Source: Rugamonas aquatica (GTDB lineage: Bacteria; Pseudomonadota; Gammaproteobacteria; Burkholderiales; Burkholderiaceae_D). Taken from it: a stretch of DNA of 64,000 nt. Under the pieces are notes generated by a model that ran no database searches, was not told where the DNA came from, and was given only the letters and a program-made list of their open reading frames with translations. Numbering within the stretch: position 1 is the first letter of the stretch; each line of letters starts with the position of its first letter. The translations under genes and the position numbers were made by a program. Shown piece by piece: positions 51,442-57,832 of the stretch. The stretch is taken from positions 62,001 to 126,000 of the forward strand of contig NZ_WHUG01000008.1 of the NCBI RefSeq assembly GCF_009380215.1. The letters are read 5' to 3'.

Positions 51442-51672
51442 CTATTTGGGTGGGCAAGCGGCCGTGTCCAGCAACGACACCAGCTCGCCGACGGTGGCGC
51501 ACTGCGCGACCTGGTCCAGCGTCAGCGTGTCGTCCAGCGCCTGTTCGAGAAACAGGAAAAAATCCAGGAACGTCAGCGAATCGAGCACGTCCGCCAACAG
51601 GGTCGACGGTTGCAAAGCCAAGTCCGGCATACGTTGCTTGAAAAATGCCATCACCGCGTGGTCGTCAAACAT
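51442..51672 (-). CDS. Free-standing acyl carrier protein
   Basis: The 76-residue acidic helical protein has ADVLDSLTFLDFFLFLEQ; Ser32 in the D-S-L motif is the expected phosphopantetheine site. The C-terminal helix ATVGELVSLLDTA fits the four-helix fold. GGGGAACAAGAT precedes ATG 51672. It likely carries the chain for the KAS III-like enzyme encoded next. No phosphopantetheinyl transferase is in the cluster, so the host enzyme would be needed. Confidence 0.85.
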   Translation of the reverse strand: MFDDHAVMAFFKQRMPDLALQPSTLLADVLDSLTFLDFFLFLEQALDDTLTLDQVAQCATVGELVSLLDTAACPPK

Positions 51673-51693
51673 ATCTTGTTCCCCAGTAAGACA

Positions 51694-51713
51694 GACGCTG
51701 GCAAGCCAGCGTC
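51694..51713 (-). promoter_or_regulatory. Intercistronic hairpin after the peptide gene
   Basis: GACGCTGGCAAGCCAGCGTC is a perfect inverted repeat (9-bp arms, 2-nt centre) in the 63-bp gap between the heptad-repeat peptide gene and the carrier gene. There is no T-run. Hairpins here often stabilise the upstream message or attenuate the downstream genes, raising the first product relative to the enzymes. Confidence 0.6.
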
Positions 51714-51735
51714 CATCGTGCAAGGCCGGTACCTT

Positions 51736-52002
51736 TTATTTTGCCGCCAGCGAAGAGGAGACGCCGCGGGCCGAGCTGACGATGCCGTTCAGCGAGGCCG
51801 TGACGCCACGCAGCGAAGCGGTCAGGCCTGCGGCCGACGCCGTCAGCCCCTTGGCTTGCAGCGAAGCTGCCGCGCCACGCAGGGAGGCCAGATGCCCCCG
51901 CAGGGAAGCGATGCGACCGCGCATCGAACTGGCCACACCGTTGGCCGCTTGCAGCAATTCGGTGAATTCCTGTTCATTCAAATCTCGATTAAATCTAGAC
52001 AT
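51736..52002 (-). CDS. Small heptad-repeat peptide heading the biosynthetic operon
   Basis: The 88-residue product has an N-terminal 22 residues that are charged and leader-like (MSRFNRDLNEQEFTELLQAA). The rest is nine 7-residue units of form G-x-x-(A/S)-S-x-x: GVASSMR, GRIASLR, GHLASLR, GAAASLQ, (AK) GLTASAA, GLTASLR, GVTASLN, GIVSSAR, GVSSSLA. There are no Cys or aromatic residues in the repeat part. TGGAGGAATC before ATG 52002 is the strongest ribosome site of the operon. It may be a modified-peptide precursor, or a structural amphipathic helix organising the enzymes. No known precursor family is recognised. Confidence 0.7.
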   Translation of the reverse strand: MSRFNRDLNEQEFTELLQAANGVASSMRGRIASLRGHLASLRGAAASLQAKGLTASAAGLTASLRGVTASLNGIVSSARGVSSSLAAK

Positions 52003-52364
52003 GATTCCTCCAGGTTAGATGAAAAGCACAGCATTTTCGCGGCATGGGCAAGGTATTCAATCTCGTCCATTCCGCTTACCTCCGGGATAATATCCGGAGT
52101 ATTGGGCCGAGATTAATTCAATCAAATTTCATTGTCAATATTAATTTTTTGACCTGATTAACTATTAAAAAATAAGTAGCGAGTTGGTTTTTTATTGGGT
52201 GGTGATTTCCTCATGGAAAATTAAAAGGGTCAGTGCAAAATGAAAGTTATAAAAATGCCGCGCGTGACAAATCGTGATAATTCAATTATGGTTTTTAATT
52301 ACAATGGCCTGGTGTTTTTAAATAGCCGGGGAAATACTAACTGCCATTTTTGAATGGAGATGCG
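52003..52364. promoter_or_regulatory. Divergent promoter region of the biosynthetic cluster
   Basis: This 362-bp, strongly AT-rich region (52110-52340) lies between the peptide gene (minus) and the aminotransferase gene (plus). An inverted repeat CTCCGG (52080-52085) / CCGGAG (52094-52099) with an 8-nt centre lies 78 bp before the peptide start and could be an operator. No regulator gene lies in the cluster. No small gene is supported here. Confidence 0.6.
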
Positions 52365-53627
52365 ATGGAGACGAATGCCTTGCAGACGCGCTGGCCGGAC
52401 GGCGACGAAGGGAAATGGCGGGAATTGGCCAAGGCCTTCCATTTCGAACCGGGTTTGATCTATCTCAACTCCGGCTCAGAAGGTTCCTTGCCGCTGGAAA
52501 TGCAGTCTATCCTTACTCAAGCCATGAGACATTGGGCTTCCAGCCCCTCCCAGGCATTTTTCGATGACGTCAACCTGAACAGCAAGCAACTTGCCAATCG
52601 GTCCCGGATGGCAAAATTTGTCGGCGCCGATCCTGCCGATCTCGTATTGACCGACAATACGACGATGGGTTTGGCAATGGTTTTATTAGGTTTGCCCAAT
52701 AAAGGGCCGTGTGAAATAATTACTACGCAGCAAGATCATTTTTCAATGTATTCGCCGCTGTCGATTCTGGCCGAACGGCAGGGTGTGAAAATAATAGAAG
52801 TGTCATTGCCGATTCCCGCGAAATCCAGCGAGGATATCGTCCAGATATTCAGGAAGGCGATCACCCCGAACACCAGGGCTATTTGTTTCTCGCATATTAA
52901 CTATGCCGTCGGGCTGCGCATGCCGGTGCGCGAGATATGCAATCTGGCGCGTGAACGGAATATTCTGAGCCTGGTCGACGGCGCCCATGCGCTGGGCATG
53001 TTGGACCTTAATCTGCGTGAATTAGGGCCCGATTTTTATGCCGCCTCGGGCCATAAATGGCTGAACGGTCCACCGGGAACGGGGATCCTGTATATCCGTG
53101 ATGCGGAAACCAATCCCTGGGGCTTGCAACCGATTGTTTCAGAGCGGGCCATGGATGTCGGCAATGGCTTGACCATCGCCGATGCCTTGCAGGCGCGTGC
53201 CAACCTGAACGGCCCGGCCTTCTACACGCTGGCACGCACTGCCGAGTTCTTCGAAGGCATAGGCAAATCCACGATTGAACGGCGCATCCTTCAGCTGTCG
53301 GCCGAGGTCGAGCGGGAAGCGGTCGCGCATTGGGGGCAGGGTAGCGTGTTCAGTCCGTCGCATCAGGCGGAGGACGGGGCGCTGTGCTGCGGCCTGACCG
53401 CTTTCGTGCCTTCGCGCAATTATGCGCTGGCGTATGACGCCACCCGCATGCAGCAGATCGCCCAGCGGCTGGTCAATGAATTCGGCCTATGGGTGCTGTG
53501 CACCGCCACGCCGGGGCCGGACGGCGGCCGTGGTCCGCAGATCAACGCCTTGCGGGTTTCCACCCACATCTACAACTTCCCCGACCAGATCGGCCGGCTG
53601 TTTGCCGTGCTGCAGGATATCGCATGA
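52365..53627 (+). CDS. Class V PLP-dependent aminotransferase-fold enzyme
   Basis: The 420-residue product has YLNSGSEGSLP at the N-terminus, then LSLVDGAHALG (Asp205, PLP ring) and ASGHKWLNGPPGTGILY with PLP Lys231. This is the isopenicillin-N epimerase / cysteine desulfurase-like branch of class V. Members epimerise, desulfurate, lyase or transaminate amino acids. GGAGATGCG precedes ATG 52365. It is the first gene of the plus-strand half of the cluster, divergent from the main operon, and followed after 10 bp by the amidase. Confidence 0.85.
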   Translation: METNALQTRWPDGDEGKWRELAKAFHFEPGLIYLNSGSEGSLPLEMQSILTQAMRHWASSPSQAFFDDVNLNSKQLANRSRMAKFVGADPADLVLTDNTTMGLAMVLLGLPNKGPCEIITTQQDHFSMYSPLSILAERQGVKIIEVSLPIPAKSSEDIVQIFRKAITPNTRAICFSHINYAVGLRMPVREICNLARERNILSLVDGAHALGMLDLNLRELGPDFYAASGHKWLNGPPGTGILYIRDAETNPWGLQPIVSERAMDVGNGLTIADALQARANLNGPAFYTLARTAEFFEGIGKSTIERRILQLSAEVEREAVAHWGQGSVFSPSHQAEDGALCCGLTAFVPSRNYALAYDATRMQQIAQRLVNEFGLWVLCTATPGPDGGRGPQINALRVSTHIYNFPDQIGRLFAVLQDIA

Positions 53628-53637
53628 GGAGCGCGGC

Positions 53638-55038
53638 ATGAAAACCTGTCTCGAATGGGCCCGCATGCTGGAGTTGCGGCAGATTAGTTCGGTCCAGTTG
53701 ACTGAATATTTTCTGGAACGCATAGCGCAACTGGACCGGCACTACGGCGCGTATCGCTTGGTCACCGCCGACCTGGCGCTGGCCCAGGCTCGCGCCGCCG
53801 ACGAAGCCATCCAGGCCGGCATCCGGCTTGGCCCGCTGCAGGGCGTGCCGTATGCGGTCAAGGATTTGTTCGATGTGGCCGGCCTGCCGACCAGCGCCGG
53901 CTGTGACTTGCTGGCCGGGAGTCCGGTGTCGGCGTCGGCCGCCGTCGTCGACCTGTTGCAGGCCTCCGGCATGGTGTTGTTGGGGAAAACCAATCTGGTG
54001 CAGTTTGCCCATGGCTCCCTGGGCGTCAATCTGAACCAGGGCACGCCGCGCAACCCGTGGTCTGCGGTGCACCGGGTGGCGGGCGGCTCCAGCAGCGGGT
54101 CGAGCGTCGCGGTTGCCACCGGCATGGCGCCCATCGCGCTGGGCACCGATACCGGCGGCTCGATCCGCGTGCCGGCGGCGCTGTGCGGCACGATAGGCTT
54201 GAAAACCACCTATGGCCGCATTAGCCGGAGCGGCGTCTATCCGCTCAGTCCGACGCTGGATTCCGTGGGCGTGATCGGCATCGCCGCCGAAGACGTCGCG
54301 GTTCTGCTGCGCCTGCTTTCGCCGGAAAACGCGGACCCGCCCGCCACGGAGCCGTTCCGCCTGCGCGGCTTGCGCCTGGCCGTCGCCGACAGCCTGTTCG
54401 AGGATGTCGATGACGAGGTGGCCGAGGCGGTGCTGCGCGCTGCCGCCCGCCTGGAGGCGTTGGGAGCGACCGTGACGCATATCGCTTTCCCGCAGGCCGA
54501 ACAGGCCGAACTCATCAATCCGAACGGCGTGATCAGCAAGGTGGAAGGCTACACCTACAACCAGGCTTTGCTGGCGAGCGGGTCGGCGTGGCTGGATCAG
54601 AAGGTGGTGGCCAGCTTTGACTCCGGCGCCACGGCGACGGCGACCGCCTACTATGCCGCCCTCGGCAGCATGGCGGCGCTGCAGCCGCAGGCCGTGGCTG
54701 CCATGGAAGCATTCGATGCCTTGCTGGCGCCTGCCACGGCGACCACCGCGGTGGCGCTCGACGACGTGAGCCGGTCCGCGACGGCCTATACCGACGCCAA
54801 CAGCCGCTATTCCTCCTGCACCCGCTCGGTCAATGTCCTCGGCCTGTGCGCGCTGAGCGTGCCGTGCGGGCTGTCGTCGCAAGAGTTGCCGATCGGCCTG
54901 CAAATTATCGGCCGGCCCGGACACGACGAGCGCATCTTGTCCATCGGCCGGGCGCTGATGGCGGACTATTATCCGGGCGGCATACCGCGGCCGCCCATGT
55001 CACATGACACCCGCGTTGTCGCTCCGCATCTCACCTGA
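53638..55038 (+). CDS. Amidase signature-family hydrolase
   Basis: The 466-residue product has the Ser-cisSer-Lys centre: Lys75 (YAVKDLFD), the GGSSSGSS run (150-157) and nucleophile Ser175 in GTDTGGSIRVPA. It is of usual length for amidases such as GatA-like and indoleacetamide hydrolases, without the tRNA-amidotransferase features. AGGAGCGCGGC precedes ATG 53638. It may hydrolyse the amide made by the amidotransferase of the divergent operon, or an intermediate; this link is inferred from co-location. Confidence 0.88.
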   Translation: MKTCLEWARMLELRQISSVQLTEYFLERIAQLDRHYGAYRLVTADLALAQARAADEAIQAGIRLGPLQGVPYAVKDLFDVAGLPTSAGCDLLAGSPVSASAAVVDLLQASGMVLLGKTNLVQFAHGSLGVNLNQGTPRNPWSAVHRVAGGSSSGSSVAVATGMAPIALGTDTGGSIRVPAALCGTIGLKTTYGRISRSGVYPLSPTLDSVGVIGIAAEDVAVLLRLLSPENADPPATEPFRLRGLRLAVADSLFEDVDDEVAEAVLRAAARLEALGATVTHIAFPQAEQAELINPNGVISKVEGYTYNQALLASGSAWLDQKVVASFDSGATATATAYYAALGSMAALQPQAVAAMEAFDALLAPATATTAVALDDVSRSATAYTDANSRYSSCTRSVNVLGLCALSVPCGLSSQELPIGLQIIGRPGHDERILSIGRALMADYYPGGIPRPPMSHDTRVVAPHLT

Positions 55039-55051
55039 GGGGGAATTCATC

Positions 55052-56548
55052 ATGCGTTCATTCTTGTTGCTGCTGCTGTTGGCCGTCACCGTGTGCCAGG
55101 CGCAAAAAGTGGAAGAGGGGGCGGCCCCCAACAACGTCGGATATGATATGTACTTCAATGCCATGGTCGTCAACGACGTCAGTTGCGGCATGACGGCATC
55201 GAATGGCCGCGTCAGTTTTACCGGACCGGTGACCAATCCGGCCATGAGCTGCCCCGATCTGCTGGCGTGGAAACTGTATATCGAGGTGATACAACAGAAT
55301 TTCATCGGATCCTGGGTCAGTGGCGACCTGATCTGGCCGTCGTCGCCATTGCCTCTGTGTACCACGGCGAGCGAGAAAAACTGCTGCATGCCGGGCAGGT
55401 CGAACAACCCCGGCTACGACAATCCCGCTTATCCCAGCCGCTACTGCCCCTTCGCGCCGGACGGCAAGGATGGCGTAGTCCTGGCGCAGGCGCCGCGCCC
55501 GGGCATGCGGCGCGACGCCTCCCGCACGGCGGGCACGCCGGAAGTGCACGGGACGCGCGCCGTGGCGACCTTGCCGCTGACCTTTTATAACAAGCCGATG
55601 TTCGATTATGTGTTCCAGAACGGCCTGTACCACTCGAACGGACTGGTCGCGGTGCTGAACAATGCCAATGCCGACCTGGTCAAGAACGCGCCGTTTCACG
55701 CGGTCAGCACCAGCAAGCAACTGACCTCGGTTAACTTTCCGATCGACGGTTGGATGATACGCGCGCAATGGATCAGCAAGAAGGCGGCGCTGGCTGCCGG
55801 CCTGGTCGATGATCCGGCGTCGCCGTTTGTCAAAGTCCTGATCGACGACCGCCATCACTACAATTTCAATCCAGACGTTTTCGCCCCCGGCGAATACTGG
55901 CTGATGTCCTTCCATCTGTCGACCAAGGATACGCCGCCCTGGTTCTGGGCCGATTTCGAGCATGTCAACAGTCCCGGCCGCTGTGATTTTACCGGCTGTA
56001 ATGACGGCTACGGCTTCGATTCGGCGGCCCCGGCGCGGCCCGGCCTGAGCCGGAACTTTACCAGTGCGGCGACCGAGAATACCGCCAAGGGGCAAGTCTT
56101 CGTCCAAAACACCGTCTATCCCAGCGGCCCGATCACGCCGGCGCTCAAGCAGCTGTTCGACCAGACCCGCATCGGCACCGGCGATCAAGCCGGCGGCTGG
56201 CCCACGCCGCAAAGCAAAGGTTGGCGCAGCTATCGCCTGCGCGGTTCGCAATGGGCCTACACCGACCAGGCGGGGCGGCCCAGCTATCTGGGTTCGAGGC
56301 CGTCGAATGGCGGCATCGTTGCCGGCTCCTCGTGCGTGTCCTGCCACGCGACCGCCGGCACCACGGCGACTGGCGTTTCGCCTCAGGTGCTGGGCTTGTA
56401 CATCAACTGGGCCGGCACGCCCAATCCCGGCAATTTCAATCTGAACGCCCGGCCGGCCACCAACAGCCTCCTGCAAAACGATTTCGTCTGGGGCTTCATC
56501 CACACCATGCCGCTGATTTTGAACACCAAGACCGGCAACGAGAAATGA
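55052..56548 (+). CDS. Exported protein with one c-type haem motif
   Basis: The 498-residue product has a signal peptide (MRSFLLLLLLAVTVCQAQ). It contains many Cys in the first third (SCGM, SCPD, LCTTASEKNCCMPG) and a single haem-binding CVSCH at residues 428-432 near the C-terminus. The long middle part (YNFNPDVFAPGEYWLMSFHL, WFWADFEHVNSPGRC) matches no family I recognise. GAGGGGGAATTCATC precedes ATG 55052. It is separated by 13 bp from the amidase and likely cotranscribed. It may be a periplasmic electron carrier or oxidase tailoring the product. Confidence 0.7.
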   Translation: MRSFLLLLLLAVTVCQAQKVEEGAAPNNVGYDMYFNAMVVNDVSCGMTASNGRVSFTGPVTNPAMSCPDLLAWKLYIEVIQQNFIGSWVSGDLIWPSSPLPLCTTASEKNCCMPGRSNNPGYDNPAYPSRYCPFAPDGKDGVVLAQAPRPGMRRDASRTAGTPEVHGTRAVATLPLTFYNKPMFDYVFQNGLYHSNGLVAVLNNANADLVKNAPFHAVSTSKQLTSVNFPIDGWMIRAQWISKKAALAAGLVDDPASPFVKVLIDDRHHYNFNPDVFAPGEYWLMSFHLSTKDTPPWFWADFEHVNSPGRCDFTGCNDGYGFDSAAPARPGLSRNFTSAATENTAKGQVFVQNTVYPSGPITPALKQLFDQTRIGTGDQAGGWPTPQSKGWRSYRLRGSQWAYTDQAGRPSYLGSRPSNGGIVAGSSCVSCHATAGTTATGVSPQVLGLYINWAGTPNPGNFNLNARPATNSLLQNDFVWGFIHTMPLILNTKTGNEK

Positions 56549-56553
56549 AGCAA

Positions 56554-56612
56554 TTCCCGCCGATTGCAGCGCGGCTTTGACGCGCTGTAATTTTCTTGGC
56601 AATCGGCGGGAA
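56554..56612. repeat. Nested 14-bp inverted repeat
   Basis: TTCCCGCCGATTGC (56554-56567) pairs perfectly with GCAATCGGCGGGAA (56599-56612). Inside, AGCGCG (56568-56573) pairs with CGCGCT (56581-56586). It starts 5 bp after the stop of the CxxCH gene. It may act as a transcript end, although no T-run follows. Confidence 0.75.
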
Positions 56613-56749
56613 AGCGCCGTCCCGGACTGGCGCTTGAGCTCGCTTTGCACCATCATCACTTTCTTTCCGCGATACGTAAGCATCATCGCGTCCCCCTGGG
56701 CCTAGTCCCTGTCAGCGATCACCAGCCACCATGGCGGCAGACGAAGAAA

Positions 56750-56781
56750 AGCCCCGAACAGGCGGAGAACCTGTCGGGGCT
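56750..56781. repeat. Terminator-like hairpin
   Basis: AGCCCCGAACAGG (56750-56762) pairs with CCTGTCGGGGCT (56770-56781), with one bulged A. On the minus strand it is followed by TTTTCTTC, but no minus-strand gene leads into it. It may be a relic or act on antisense transcripts. Confidence 0.6.
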
Positions 56782-56972
56782 AGACGTCAATTAGCGGAGA
56801 AAGCAAGTTGACTGGGAAGCATCTTAATGAATGTTTCTTAAGATTGCCTTAGTAACCATTTGGCAACCATGCGGCGCAGGGCTTGGGCCGCATGCCCCGG
56901 ATGGTGTAGCATGCTGGACGGCGAAACGGCCGGGCGCACAGGCGCCGGCCCGCCGGTAATTCAAGGATAACT

Positions 56973-57800
56973 ATGCAAATCAAAATTAACGACGTGTTGC
57001 GCAGCTACATCGAGCCGCTGACCGAGGCCGAATACGCGGCGCTGGAGCGCAGCATTCTGGTGGAAGGCTGCCGCGACGCGCTGGTGCTGTGGGAAGACGT
57101 GCTGGTCGACGGCCACAACCGCTACCAGATCTGCCAGCAGCACGGCGTGCCGTTCAAGGTGACGGAAAACACCAGTTTCCGCAACCTGGACGACGTCAAG
57201 CTGTGGATGATCGATAACAATCTGGGCCGCCGCAGCATTTCCGACTTCCAGCGCGGCGTGCTGGCGCTGCGCAAGAAGGAAATCGTCGCCGCCCGCGTGG
57301 CCGAGCTGGCCGCGCAGGCCGCCGCCGAGGATGCCGCCATCGCGCCGCCCGAAGGCGATGCGTCCAAGGCCAAGCCGGCCGCGATGCCGCTGACCTCGCG
57401 CGAGGACATCGCCCGCGCCGCGCGCCTGAGCAGCGCGACCATCAGCCAGATCGAAAAGATCCAGAAGACGGCGACGCCGGAGCTGGTGGAGGCGGTGCGT
57501 TCGGGCACGATCTCGATCAACGCCGCCGCCACCGTGGCCTCGCTGCCGGAAGCCGATCAGGTGGCTGCGGTCGCCGGCGGCAAGAAGGAGTTGCAGAAGG
57601 CCGCCAAGGAAGTGCGCGAGCTGCGCGCCGCTTCGCGCCCGGCCAAGGAAGCCAAGGAAGGCGGCGGCGAATACCGGCCGATGACCGAGGTGGACGAGCT
57701 GCGCGCTGAAAACGCCTCGCTCAAGGAAAAGAACGCCGCACTGCGGTCGGAAATCACCGCGCTGCAACTGCGCATCTCGGAGCTGGTCGACGCCAGCTAA
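56973..57800 (+). CDS. ParB/Spo0J-like domain protein
   Basis: The 275-residue product has an N-terminal ParB-N-like domain with VLVDGHNRYQICQQHGVPF (the R-containing loop typical of ParB nuclease/CTPase domains is degenerate). A central HTH region follows (TSREDIARAARLSSATISQ), and a C-terminal coiled coil (VDELRAENASLKEKNAALRS). No ParA or parS cluster accompanies it, so it is not the chromosomal partition pair. AAGGATAACT precedes ATG 56973. It is probably a stand-alone regulator or a plasmid/phage remnant. Confidence 0.75.
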   Translation: MQIKINDVLRSYIEPLTEAEYAALERSILVEGCRDALVLWEDVLVDGHNRYQICQQHGVPFKVTENTSFRNLDDVKLWMIDNNLGRRSISDFQRGVLALRKKEIVAARVAELAAQAAAEDAAIAPPEGDASKAKPAAMPLTSREDIARAARLSSATISQIEKIQKTATPELVEAVRSGTISINAAATVASLPEADQVAAVAGGKKELQKAAKEVRELRAASRPAKEAKEGGGEYRPMTEVDELRAENASLKEKNAALRSEITALQLRISELVDAS

Positions 57801-57832
57801 GCTGTCCCCCCCTCACTGTACGGAGTCTGCCG

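Larger units (their letters stand above)
56549..56972 (+). other. Intergenic region closing the biosynthetic cluster
   Basis: This 424-bp region has no supported gene. It holds a long nested inverted repeat (56554-56612), a second hairpin (56750-56781) and a promoter-like AT-rich stretch before the ParB-like gene (about 56800-56850). Confidence 0.55.

Noticed and set aside
44216..51672. Conventional NRPS or PKS cluster
   Set aside because: No condensation, ketosynthase-acyltransferase or multimodular protein is present; only stand-alone adenylation, carrier and KAS III-like enzymes.
48812..52002. Lasso-peptide cluster (Asn-synthetase-like enzyme plus small peptide)
   Set aside because: The Asn-synthetase-like protein keeps the glutaminase Cys2, no B-protein peptidase or PqqD-like domain is present, and the peptide lacks the ring-forming Gly/Cys plus Asp/Glu core.
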